In this document: in pieces, positions 1-10,460 of the stretch
How the letters are laid out: each line of letters opens with the position of its first letter
How positions within the stretch are numbered: position 1 is the stretch's first letter
NCBI GenBank assembly: GCA_002049455.2
Contig: KV918871.1
Span: forward strand, 1-64,000
DNA length: 64,000 nt
Source of the DNA: Porphyra umbilicalis
Lineage: Eukaryota; Rhodophyta; Bangiophyceae; Bangiales; Bangiaceae
Direction of reading: 5' to 3'
Program-made: the position numbers and the translations under genes
Notes under the pieces: generated by a model
What the model was told of the DNA's origin: nothing
Seen by the model: only the letters and a program-made list of their open reading frames with translations
Database searches by the model: none

Positions 1-1475
1 CAATCGAGGGTGAGGCCGGGGAGGTGCACAGCGAGAGTGCGTCTGACCAATGAGCATGCGGATCGCTGACACAAAAATCGGAGGGGGTCGCACGATTCTG
101 CGGCTCCGCAAGGGACGCGATCGTGCGTGGCCCCTGCCGCGTCTCGGCAGCCTTGCAGGCCGGGCCGCCCGACCGCCGCAGGCGGCCGCGTGAGAGCCCG
201 CCCTGCGTCACGGTGACCGGCGGACACCACGCGGCCGCCTCACAGGCGCTTCAGAACAGAATGCTCCAGTGTCGATCGAGGCGAAAGCGCCACCAGATTG
301 CACGCATGCTGTACGTCTGCCGGCTGAACGGACCAATGAGAGACCTACAAATCACTGCTGTCAGTGGCGAGATGCGACAGCGCCGCGAGATGATGCGAGA
401 TGCTGCCAACGTGTCTCCGACATTTGTGCGTTTGACCTCGTCGTGTCTACAGTCTTTCTCCAATGCTGTCCACCCTCTATGGCGATCGTACGACCAGAAA
501 GTAGCCTACATTATTCGGGCAGAAGACGATGATCGGGAGCCACGATCGCCGTTGATTGTACCGCAGAGGCCGGTCGACCGCGTTCGTTGCTATCCCCCCC
601 TGGACAAGAACGGAAGCGACAAGAAAGGAGAAAGACTGTACTCGATCGCAAGAATTTGCAGCCATTTGAAGCCTATCGCGCTGCGTGTCTCACTTGACCG
701 GCTTATTTGCTGACGATTGGGGTCCAGATCAGCGTGATCGCGAGGTCGATCGATGGCCTGTTTGCTCGAAATGTCGCACTGGACTGTCGGAATGTGGACA
801 TCTCACGGGAAAGCCGCTCGCAGGCTCCAGTTCGCAGGTCGACAACCCAGCAACGTCACCTTCTCCGTTTCCCATACACTGCGATCTGCCGACAGAAGAA
901 AACAAGTACTCTGGATCCGAGCGGAGCGGGTTCGTAGAGCCTGCGCATATCGCTGCCGAAACGCTTTTGGCCACTCATAGGCGCACACGTTGCGCTCTTA
1001 AACGGTTCGCAGATCGTTCGCAACCGACGTTGTTGGGTGTGCTCTCAAGTGGCCGCCCGACGGGCGGGCTGGCGTGTGGTCGCGCCCACTCCCCCGTGCC
1101 GAAGGAGCATGTCGTCTTTGTCCCCCGCCAGTGACACACAACAAGCACGGACGTGTCTTGCCAGAAGACGTCGAAACAAAAGAAACAATCGATGCAGAAA
1201 CTATCCGGAGCGACCCCACCGCCATCCAGCCATGCACGACGACTACGCGGTGCCGCGCACCTCGACGGGCAGTCCCACGGTACCGACCCCCAAATCCGGT
1301 ACCTACCAGTTACGCCTATGGCGCGCGCGCCATTGACGCTCCATGCCTCCCACCTATATCCTCAGCGCCGCCGCGTCCGCAGCTCCCCCCCCGCAGCGGC
1401 ACCGCCGCCGTCCCCTCAGGGGTCCGCCTCGAAGCTCAGCGGCAGCCCGCCCCCCGCCGGCGGCCGTCGCAACTT
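1..1475. other. No recognisable gene
   Basis: Mixed-composition sequence. Short open frames run on both strands, but none has recognisable domains or coding character. From about 1340 the GC content and low-complexity Pro/Arg/Ala frames rise sharply. Confidence 0.5.
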
Positions 1476-2297
1476 TCACAGCAAGCCAGCCGCGCGGGGC
1501 GTGGATGACGAAGACGAGCCGTTGGTGGCGCTGGCGGCGGCGCCGGCGCTGGCGGGGGCGCCGGAGGGGGCGGGGCCGCTCGAGCCCGCGGCTGCGAATG
1601 TCGACGAGCGCGCCAGGTCGGAGGCAGGGGGCGGTACACGCGGACCGGCAGCCACCGTGTCGGACGGTTGCGTGCACGCATCCGCTGCCTCCCCTTCTTC
1701 GTCGGTGCTCTGGTAGCCGCTGGGCACCACGCCGCCCACCGAGCGGCCCGCCGCCGCCGCCGTCGGCACCGCCGCCACCGCCGCCACCGCCACCGCTGGT
1801 ACCGCCCTCACCCGCGCGATGCGGATGGTGGGGGACTCCCGGTCCATCACCCACCGCCAGCGTCGTCGGGGCGAGTCGCCGTCCCCCTCCCCCCCCGTGG
1901 CAGCCGTCGCCGCCCGTCGGTCGGCGGCGTCACGGTCGAGCTCCGCCCGCTGAATGCGGCGGCACCGACGCCGCCGCCGATGGTTCATGGCCGCACGCAG
2001 CGCACGCCGCGACGACAGCGGCGGCGCAGGCAGGACGGGACCGGCTCCGCCATTGGCAAGGGGAGGCAGCCCGCTGTGGAAGGCCATGATCGCCGCCCAC
2101 GCGTCGTCGGGGAAGGGCGTGTGTAGCCCGATGGTGCCCCAGATCGGGGCGTTGAAGGCGGCCGCGCCCTCGCCAATGGGCCACTCGACCTCCTCGACAG
2201 ACGACTTGACGCTGCCGTCGCTGCTATCCGAAACGGCGGCGGCGGCCGCCTCGATGGCCTCCCGATCCGACGCTTGCATGATGGGGAAGCGGATCAT
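1476..2297 (-). CDS. Hypothetical protein, doubtful
   Basis: A minus-strand open frame with protein-like stretches. From an ATG at 2297 (second ATG at 2279) it begins MIRFPIMQASDREAIE and continues with a Ser/Asp/Glu-rich part, then an aromatic patch containing FNAPIWGTIGLHTPF and DDAWAAIMAFHSG. Farther on it becomes Arg-rich and Ala-rich and ends in a poly-Ser stretch. I do not recognise a family. The first 100 residues look like real protein because their residue use is balanced, whereas the C-terminal half could be a GC-driven chance frame or be interrupted by an unseen intron. The frame is also open upstream to 2708, but that extension is low-complexity Ala/Arg. Confidence 0.3.
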   Translation of the reverse strand: MIRFPIMQASDREAIEAAAAAVSDSSDGSVKSSVEEVEWPIGEGAAAFNAPIWGTIGLHTPFPDDAWAAIMAFHSGLPPLANGGAGPVLPAPPLSSRRALRAAMNHRRRRRCRRIQRAELDRDAADRRAATAATGGEGDGDSPRRRWRWVMDRESPTIRIARVRAVPAVAVAAVAAVPTAAAAGRSVGGVVPSGYQSTDEEGEAADACTQPSDTVAAGPRVPPPASDLARSSTFAAAGSSGPAPSGAPASAGAAASATNGSSSSSTPRAAGLL

Positions 2298-3952
2298 CGG
2301 GGGGAGGAGGGACGCTGCGTCGAGGCGTGGCGGCGTGACGCCACTCCGGGAGGGGGGGGAGTGCCGTGCACTCTGCCGGCAGACGGTCGTGGCCGTGGGT
2401 AAGGGAAGCCAACTGCAACGACGGCGGCACACCGCGGGCGCCCCACGATGACGACGGCGGCGGACGAGGCGCGCGGCCGCGCGTCCGCGGGCCCCCGTCA
2501 GTCGCCCGTCGGCGGCTTTTGGGAGGACTCGCAGCTGCCGGCACGCGTGGCGCGACGCGGCGGCGGGTGCGCACGCGGCCGCGCGCCACAGTCGATCGGG
2601 TTCCCCTGCGTCCGCCAGCTCGGGGGGCCGCACTCCTGCGCTGTTGCGCGCCTGCGCGCGGGCGGCCGACGGCGGCAGGGCGGGGGCGCCGACACGCCAT
2701 TGCCGCACGTTGGCGAAGCCTCACCCTGTCCCCTAGGGGGCAGGGTGCGCCGCACACGGCGGGGGTTGGCGGTCTCCCCTCGGCCCGTCCTAGAGTGCCA
2801 CGCGGACCCCCGCCCGCCAGCGACCACCCCCCACGGCCAAGGCCGCCCGGCCGGGGCAGCGGCGGCAGCGGTCGTGGGGTGGTGGGATGGCCCCCCGCGC
2901 GCTCCCGCGGGAGAAAAGCGGCGCGAGACATTAGCTGCGGGGCAACCCCGGCCTGCCCGGCGGCAGCGGCACAGCGCGACAGCGGTGGGGGGAGTCGGGG
3001 TGGCGGCCCCGCCGACCAGGGGGCGGCGAGCCCCTGCGGGCGGCGGGGTGGGCCGCCGCCGCCCCCGCCGCGGGATGCCAGGTGTGGGTGTTTGGTGGGC
3101 ATGCCCCGCGAGCAACAGGCGAGGCATTGCCGACGGGGCGCGCGTGTGGCGGGCAGCGCCACGGCAGCGCGGTTGGAGACGCGCGGGCGGCCCCGTGGGG
3201 CAGGCAGCCCCGCGCGCCGCGTGCGGCGAGGTGGGGAGAACCCCCGCAACAGCAGCGACGGTTTTTGGTCTCCTGCGGCCGGGCGCACACCTGGCGTGGC
3301 GGTTGGGCGACAGTTGGAAGCGTGCCACCACGCCCCGTTGATGGGCTCGCGCTGTAACCGAACGGCGGGACACAACAATATAAAAAATGGTCAAGCGGAA
3401 CAGGCGCGGAGCCACCGACACCGCGTGGCTAGACGGCCTGCAGGTGCCGGGGCAAGAGGTGTGGCGGCCCCCGTGCGCCCGCTCCCGCGTGCAATAGGAC
3501 GGTTCAATAAGTCGGAACGGAGGGGGTCGAAAAGCCCCTGTTGGGGTCAAACAGACCGGTTCGAGACCCACCTAACGACCTGATTGAACCGGCCGAATGG
3601 GTGGAGGACCGCTCGCGCTTTCCAGGCCTGCAGGCACAGTGTGGAGCCCTGCTTCGGTGTAGCTGTTGTTGTGGGTTTCCTGGGCGAACAAGCAACGGGC
3701 GGGGGTTCCGCGTCCCTGTGGGCAGTGAACGGACGCTCAGAGTTATTGGGGCCTTTTGGGGGGCAGGAGTGGGCTCATTTGGGCCGTTCCACCCGACCGC
3801 GAAGGAGGCGGCCAGAAAACAAGGTAGCTGCCCATGCCCCCTCCCCTCCACCGACGGAGCACAGACGGAGCGGGGGTCGCGACGACCACAGAAGCGCAAC
3901 TGGAACGATTCGACGAGTCCACCAGGTCAAAGACTTCATCCTTTTCTGTCTT
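2298..3952. other. GC-rich spacer, no supported gene
   Basis: Very GC-rich sequence with long overlapping frames on both strands (Pro/Arg/Gly/Ala-rich). None shows a domain, and they mirror each other as expected from composition alone. Base composition becomes ordinary near 3380 and again from about 3900, just before the eL8 gene. Confidence 0.45.
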
Positions 3953-3958
3953 TATAAT
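3953..3958 (+). promoter_or_regulatory. TATA-like box upstream of eL8
   Basis: TATAAT lies in a short AT-rich patch about 215 bp upstream of the eL8 start codon, in otherwise GC-rich DNA. Its position would fit a core promoter followed by a 5' UTR. This is inference from sequence and spacing only. Confidence 0.2.
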
Positions 3959-4172
3959 TACTTGAATTTACAAAGTCTCTGAGAGCGATCTGTCCTTTGG
4001 GCGTCCCAGAATTTCAATTGGGATTGCTCTTGGATCCGACTGTGCGGCCTGCGCGGCGAAGGCGTCCGCATTGCCACCACCGACGTCGTCCCCATCGCGT
4101 TCCGCTGGAACAGCTGGGGCACGAACGTGACGCACCTGCTTGTTGCCGAAGCGGTCCCCAACCTTGGGCAAG

Positions 4173-5427
4173 ATGGTACGTGTGGTTGGCTGGCTGCGAT
4201 GCTGATGGGCTGCTGCTTGCTGCGCGGCGTGTGGCAGTTTTTGTGGACTTGCCAGTGTTGGGGGTTGGGGGCAGTCAGGGGAGGGGATGCCTCTCGGGCT
4301 GCGATACAGGGACGGGCGCCCTGCTCGCCGTATCCGTTTCCTGCGAGGCACCTGATGCCAGAGGCGCGATTGGGCACGCTTGCCGTATGGGCGTGTGGCG
4401 GCGTGTTGGGGGTGTCGTGTGGTGGGTTGTGGTGTGACAAACAGGGTGCACCAGGCAGGCAGTGGGGGTGTCGTCTCTGCGCTTCACTCCGCGAGTTGGG
4501 GGTCCCGACGTGCGTACGCAATTGGTTGCACGTGGCACTGGTCCTGACCGTCGCTATTGTTTAACATTGTTTTCACCGCTGCTTCGTGTCCTTGTGCCAC
4601 CATGATGTGGATGGGCCCGGTGCACCTCGCAGGCGAAGAAGACCGGGAAAGGGAAGAAGGTCGCGGCCGTCCCAGATGCGGTCAAGAAGACTGTAGTGAA
4701 GGAGACGAAGCACCCGCTGTTTGAGAAGAAGCCGCGCAACTTTGGCATTGGCCAGCATGTGCAGCCGAAGCGGGACCTTTCCCGGTTTGTGAAGTGGCCG
4801 AAGTACGTGCGGATGCAGCGCCAGAAGAAGATCCTGCTGATGAGGCTGAAGGTGCCCCCGAGCGTCAACCAGTTCTCCCTGACGCTGGACAAGAACATGA
4901 CCGCCGCGATCTTCAAGCTGTTGGGCAAGTACACGCCGGAGACCAAGCTGGCCAAGAAGGAGCGCCTGGCGGCCCTTGCCGAGACCAAGGCCGCGGGCGG
5001 CGACGCCACCTCCACTAAGAAGCCCATCCACGTCAAGTACGGTATCAACCACGTGGTGGAGCTCATCGAGTCGAAGCAGGCCCAGCTGGTGGTCATTGCG
5101 CACGATGTGGACCCCATTGAGTTGATTGTGTGGCTGCCGGCCCTGTGCCGCAAGATGGACGTGCCGTACTGCATTGTCAAGTCCAAGGCCCGCGTCGGTA
5201 CCCTGGTCAACATGAAGACCGCCACTGCCGTGTGCATGACGGCGGTGCGGGCCGAGGACAAGGCTGAGTTTGCCAAGATTTGCGACTCGGTCAAGTCGCA
5301 GTTCAACGACCGCTACGAGGAGATCCGTAAGACGTGGGGTGGTGGCCACCTGGGCATCAAGTCGCAGCATCACCAGGCCAAGATTGCCAAGGCGCTGGCC
5401 ATTGAGGAAGCAAAGCGCATGGGTTAA
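4173..5427 (+). CDS. RPL7A: 60S ribosomal protein eL8 (L7a), two exons
   Basis: Structural protein of the large cytosolic ribosomal subunit, a member of the L7Ae kink-turn RNA-binding superfamily. Exon 2 (4633-5427) encodes a full-length protein: a Lys-rich N-terminus (KKTGKGKK), a conserved central part ([26 protein letters not shown]), and the L7Ae fold with [25 protein letters not shown] and the C-terminal [10 protein letters not shown]. No in-frame ATG begins exon 2. An ATG at 4173-4175 is followed at once by GTACGT, and splicing it to the CAG-ended acceptor at 4632 gives [10 protein letters not shown] in frame. The result is 265 aa, against about 266 in animals. The gene converges with the Prp22-like gene, whose stop lies 342 bp downstream. 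Recognition of the protein is certain; the one-codon first exon is inferred from splice signals. Confidence 0.93.
4176..4632 (+). other. Intron of the eL8 gene
   Basis: A 457-bp intron with donor GTACGTG directly after the start codon and acceptor ACCTCGCAG. A branch-point-like TCCTGAC lies about 90 bp before the acceptor. Intron phase is 0. Introns just after or within the start codon are common in ribosomal protein genes of many eukaryotes. Confidence 0.75.
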
Positions 5428-5769
5428 GAGATTGTATCCTCTTATTCAATGTTTTCATGTGCCGCTCCTTCCACTTGTGTTTCTCGTTGCCCCCTGACAT
5501 GCGGCTCCTGCCGGGAGGTGAGTCCGCTTGCAGTCGCCACGCAGTCCCCAAAGAAGCTTAGGTTTTTTGCGTCTAGTCCCAGTACCGGTTGGGCACGCAT
5601 CATACCAGGAGTGCAGCAGTCAGTTGCCATGCCACGGAACACTTCGTAGTACGGTCCGGTCATTCGAGTGTGCAAAATCTTATCGCTTTCTTTTTTTGCT
5701 TTTGAGGGCTTGGAACAGAGCTTGCAAATGACACACGCCGGGAGGCCGCCACTCTCATGGCAGCTCCGG
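5428..5769. other. Convergent 3' ends of eL8 and Prp22-like genes
   Basis: This 342-bp spacer between two convergent stop codons is less GC-rich than the flanking genes and must hold both 3' UTRs and polyadenylation signals. I see no further gene. Confidence 0.5.
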
Positions 5770-8133
5770 TCAGCGCTGCCGCAGCCGCTTGCTCAGCCGC
5801 CAGTCGTTTTGGTTCTGCGCGTACTTGTCAAACAGCGGCTCCACCTTCTCCTGCCGCTTGCGGCGGGTCAGCTTGTTGGGGTCCGACACCTTGAAGAACC
5901 GAGGCGCCAGCTCGACCAGCCACCGGCTGTCAATGGTCATCACCTCCCGCATGTACTCCTTGGTTGTTGACACGACTTCGTGGTAGACGACCCACTCGGG
6001 TTGGATGAAGAAGAGGGAGGAGCTCGGGTGGATGAAGACGGGTTGGCCCTCGACGAGCGTGCGGTAGCCCTCGGTCGCGTCCTTCTTGGCCGCGTGGGTG
6101 AAGAAGCCGGCAACGACCGCCCGTTGGACACGCCGCCACTCGCGACCGGCCGATACAATGTCCAGCCGGTACCGGTCCATGATCGTAATGAGCTGCTTGC
6201 GCACGTCTTGGGCGCGCTTGAGCGACCGTGCCTGTACAAAGTTCTCGTAACACCAAGCGCTTGAGTAGCGGGTGGCCTTCCATGCATTGTAGACGGCGAG
6301 GAGGGTCAAGTGATCCCCCTCGGGCTGGTGGAAGCGGGCCTTGCGCGCGTCCGCGGCGGCTTGCTTTTCCTTGGGGCGGTAAAAGACGTTTTGCACCGAC
6401 AGCATCGCGACAATGGTCAGGACTTCCTCAGAGCAGCTCAGCTGCACGGACGCCAGCAGCATCTTGGCGAGCGGGGGTTCCAGCGGGAACTCGCCCATCT
6501 TGCGGCCGAGCGGCGTCAGGAGGCCCTCGTCGTCGAGCGCGCCGAGCGCGTACAGCGTCTCCATGGCGGCAATCAGGTGCTGTGGCGGCGGCGCGTCCAT
6601 AAAATCAAAGTGCAGTAGGTCGCCGACGCCGAGCGCTTTGAGCGTCAACACGGTGGTCGCCAGGTTGCTCCGTTGCAACTCGGGGACGGACGACGGGAGC
6701 ATCTCGTTTTGGTAGGCCGACTCGGTGTACAAGCGGAAGCACTTGCCGGGACCCGTCCGGCCCGCGCGGCCCGCACGTTGCCGCGCCGACGCTTGCGACA
6801 CGGGCGCAACGATGAGCGAATCCATCCCGAGCTTGGGATTGTACACCTTTTGTTTGGCAAAGCCCGGGTCAACCACATAGTAGATGCCGTCAATGGTCAG
6901 CGACGCTTCCGCAATGTTGGTCGCGAGGACGACCTTGCGGGAGCCCGGCGGCGCCGGCTCAAACACCTTGGTCTGCATTTCCGACGGTAGCGACGAGTAG
7001 ACGGGGAGGATGTGTAGGTCCGGCACGTGTCGACCGAGGGACTTGACGCGCTCAAAGAGGATCTCCGCGGCCGTGTCAATCTCCTCCTGGCCAGTCAGGA
7101 AGAGCAGCACGTCCCCCGGCGGCTCCGTCAGGTGGATTTGCATGACCGTCAGCAGCGCCGCGTCGAGGTAGTCGGGCTCTGCTTCGCGGGCGTAGAGCAT
7201 CTCCACGGGGAACATGCGGCCGGGAATGGTGAAGATGGGGCACTGGAAAAAAAAGTCGGAAAACTTTTCCGCGTCGAGCGTCGCAGACGTGACGATCAGC
7301 TTGAGGTCCCGCCGCTTCTTGACCGCCACCTTGAGCAACCCAAACAGCACATCCGTCGCAATCGTCCGCTCATGCGCCTCGTCCAGGATGATGACGGTGT
7401 AGGCGCGGAGTTTGGGGTCGGCCATCGCCTCGCGCAGCAGCATGCCGTCGGTCATGTACTTGATGACCGTCTCGGGCGACGTAACGTCTTCAAAGCGGAT
7501 GCTGTAGCCGACCGCCTCGCCGACGCGGCAGCCAGCCTCCTCCGCCACCCGCTTGGCGACACTCATCGCCGCCACACGCCGCGGCTGCGTGCACGCGATG
7601 CGCGTGTTGGACGCGACCGACGCAAAGCCCGCCTCGTACAGGTACTGCGTCATCTGCGTCGTCTTGCCCGACCCCGTCTCGCCAATGACGACGAGCACGT
7701 CGTTGGCGTCGACGGCGCCGAGGAGCTCCTCCTTGAGCCGCGCAATCGGCAGGCTCGCCCGCTGCTCCCGCATCGGCACCGTGTCTTTGGCCGCAAAGCC
7801 AAAGGAGGGGGCGGAGCCCATCGCGAGCCGCTTCCACTCGGGCACCTCGTCGCCGGCGGCGGCGGCGCCGACGCCTCGCAACTCTGCGGCAACGTGGCGG
7901 GAGCCGGGGGCGGCGACGGGGTCCTCCCACGCGCGGTTGAGGTCCGGCCCAAACTCGGGGTTGGCCTCCGTGACCGCCGCCGACTCGGCGGCGGAGCGCT
8001 GCGCCTCACGCAGCTCCCGCCGCTCCTTGGCGAGGGCGGATTGGGTCATGGCCGCCCTCTGCAGGGAGCCGTCGGGGTTTTTGACGACGCGCACGGGGGA
8101 CAGCGGCTGCGCACGCGCGTACGAGGGGCCGCC

Positions 8134-8164
<31 letters not shown>

Positions 8165-9048
8165 CCGCCAAACGAGTCAGTGTGGCGGCGGAGGAAGGCC
8201 GGCTCGGCCTCGTTGAGGTCAATCTCTGGCTCCTCCGCCGGCTCCTCCACGTCGACTTCCCCGCTGAGCAGCTCGTCTTCCACCTCGTCCACCACGACCG
8301 TCGACGCGCCGCCACCGCCGCCGCTGCCCGCCCCGCCCTCCCCCGCACTCGTCGGCCGGTGGCGGTGGGAGGTTGCCGCCGCCGACGCGCGTCGCACGTC
8401 GGCTACGCTCAACACCCCACTATTGACGAGCTGCGTCAACTCCCACTGCTCCGTATCGGCAATACGATGCCGCCGTGGCGCCCCGTCCCGCCCGTCCGCC
8501 CCCGGCACGGCGCCGCTGCCGCCGCCGCGGCCGGCCGCGCGGCGGGCGAGCGCGCGTTGGCGCTCGACCATCTCCCGGTCCGACACGTCGAGCGCGGCCA
8601 CGTCAATGCCCGAGCCGAGGAGGTTTTCGGGCTCGCTGCTCGCCGCGTCCGGGAGGGCGCCAAAGCGGCTGCGCCGGGGGGGGCCCCCCGCCGCGCGTCT
8701 TGGCTCGCTCGGCCGCCGGTCCACCACAAACGGGGCGGCGGCGGCAGAGCCGCTCGGCCCCGTGACGGTGGAGGAGGATGGGGGCGGGCGGGGAGGCTTA
8801 CCGGACGCCTTGTGGACAATGGCAAAGAGGTCGGCAAAGAGCCCCTGTGGCAGCCCGCCGTCGTCCCCTGTGGCAGAGCGAGTGGCCTCACGGGCGGCGG
8901 CGGAAAAGGAGGCGAGGGAGGTGTGGTCCTTGGCAATGTCCAGGAGGAACTCGGCCACGTCGGGGTCGTCCATGCCGACATGGCGCTTGAGCGCCGCCGT
9001 CATTTTCGACAGCAACGCCAGCCGCTCGAGCTTCTCCAAGCCGTCCAT
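5770..9048 (-). CDS. DHX8: DEAH-box pre-mRNA splicing helicase, Prp22/DHX8 type
   Basis: ATP-dependent RNA helicase that releases spliced mRNA from the spliceosome. ATG at 9048 gives 1092 aa in one exon. The N-terminus ([20 protein letters not shown], then DPDVAEFLL) is the Prp22/DHX8 N-terminal region. A second family block ([45 protein letters not shown]) sits in the middle. The helicase core has motif I GETGSGKT near residue 456, DEAH near 554, SAT near 591, LTGQEE near 648 and QRAGRAGR near 756, followed by the winged-helix/HA2 and OB-fold regions ending [10 protein letters not shown] poly-Gly tract lies near residues 293-306. Unlike animal, plant and yeast orthologues, I see no S1 RNA-binding domain between the two N-terminal blocks, only Pro/Gly/Ala/Arg-rich sequence. 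An upstream in-frame extension to 9156 lacks family similarity, so I chose the internal ATG. Confidence 0.93.
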
Positions 9049-9471
9049 GGTGCCGCGTGGGTGAGTAAAGTCGAGGAGAGCGGCATGCAGGCAGAGGGCC
9101 GTAGGACAGATAGAAACGACGCAGTCCGAGCGGATGACAGGGCGAACCTTCGTCACGGCTCGCCAAACCTGAGCCGTCGCCCAACTGACCGGTTCTGGTG
9201 CGTCGGGCGCCTAATTTGCGACGTTAAGACCTAGAAGATGGAGAAAAGAAGAAATATATACCGAATACTGATTCGTACGAACGATTGCACAGAGTGCATG
9301 CTCCTCTTGGTCTCTGACGGCATCGCAACTGCCGCGTACGGGTCAGCGCCGCCCTCGCCACCTCTATCCCCAGTCTCTCGCCAAACCACTACCACCCACA
9401 CCCAACGATAACGTCCCCTCCGCCACCTCCCCAGGCCCACACTCCCCACATCAAACGGCCATCGGCTGCCA
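9049..9471. other. Intergenic spacer between Prp22-like gene and RHL1
   Basis: 423 bp between two minus-strand genes, so it holds the 3' UTR of RHL1 and the promoter of the helicase gene. The middle (about 9180-9300) is relatively AT-rich. I see no other feature. Confidence 0.45.
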
Positions 9472-10460
9472 TCACTCCATAACAAAGTCGCTGTCGCCCT
9501 CTGCGTCCCCCTCGTCCTCCGCCGCCTCCCCCCCATCCTCATCACTCCCAACTTCCTGATAGCCCGCATCCCCATGGTCAACACGCGCGCGCTTGCGCGT
9601 CGAGGCGCGACGCACGGGGGTCTCCCCGCCCTCAACCGCGTCGTCGTCGTCCTCCTCCTCCTCCTCATCGTCCAAATCCACCACCTCGTCGGCGAGGCAC
9701 CTGGGCGTCCCACCCCCGTCCCCCCCGTCGCCATCCACGCCGCCGCCGCCCGCGCCACCGCCGTCGGCCTTGGCGCGGCGGGGTCCGCCGCGCACCCCCC
9801 GCGGCCAAATGTCGGCGCCCCCCCCCTCTCCGACGACCGCCGCGAGGCCGTCGGGCAGCGGCAGCACCGCCTCGGTCGGGTTGGCGGCGGCGCCGCCGAC
9901 CCACGCCCACTCCCCAAACACGACGACCGTCTCGATCACGTCCTCACAAATGACGGCCTTGCCGCCGCCGCGGAGCGTCAGCACCGCGTTGCGCGGGTAG
10001 TAGAGGACGCCCCAACACTTGAGGCGGCCGACTTCGTCGCCGCCCCACGCCGCCGCCCCAAACTCAATGTACAAGACGGGGGTGGCCGTGTCGAGGCCCG
10101 TCAACCGCCCGATGCGCGCGCCGGGCGTGACCGACAGGCCGCCGGGGAGGAGGAAGAGGTAGCGGGAGCGCCGGCCGGCGGCGCGCTTAGTGATGTCCGC
10201 CCCGCCGCTGCGGGCAAGCGCCCGCGGCACGCCGGGGGGGGGGGGAGGGGTGCCGCGGGCGCCGGTGGGGGGGGGGGCGGCGGCGGCGTCAGGGAGGAGG
10301 GGGAGGAGGGGGGGGATTCCGCCGCCGCCTCGGGGGGGGGGGGGGGGGGGAGCGACGGCGGGTCGGGCGCGAGCAGCGTCGTTGCGCACACCGCGCGGAG
10401 GCGGGCGGCGGTGAGCTCCGCGGCCGACTGTTGGCGGGGGGGCTTGCGCTTGGGCGCCAT
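9472..10460 (-). CDS. RHL1: DNA-binding protein RHL1-like, topoisomerase VI accessory subunit
   Basis: RHL1 (root hairless 1/HYP7) is, in plants, a component of the DNA topoisomerase VI complex required for endoreduplication. The core from about 10200 to 9880 matches the family along its length: a GGADI-T-K-R block, RYLFLLPGGLSV, TPVLYIEFG, GRLKCWGVLYYPRNAVLTL, then GKAVICEDVIETVVVFGEWAWVG followed by NPTEAVLPLPDGL. The tail is acidic (runs of Glu/Asp) with a basic RKRARV motif, resembling the plant tail. The start is ATG at 10460 (MAPKRKPPRQQ). This N-terminus and the core lie in different frames, separated by G runs at 10239-10350 (one of 19 G), and the span of 989 bp is not a multiple of three. 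A homopolymer error or length variant is the simplest explanation; an intron there cannot be excluded. Confidence 0.85.

Noticed and set aside
123-713. Overlapping frames of 60-196 codons near the left end
   Set aside because: No recognisable domain, mixed composition and competing frames on both strands.
2224-3378. Long overlapping frames on both strands (350-400 codons each)
   Set aside because: They are mutually antisense, Pro/Arg/Gly-rich and domain-free. GC-rich DNA with few TA-containing triplets gives such frames by chance.
7027-9234. A 735-codon plus-strand frame opposite the Prp22-like helicase
   Set aside because: Complementary to a strongly conserved helicase; its sequence is explained by codon bias of the opposite strand.
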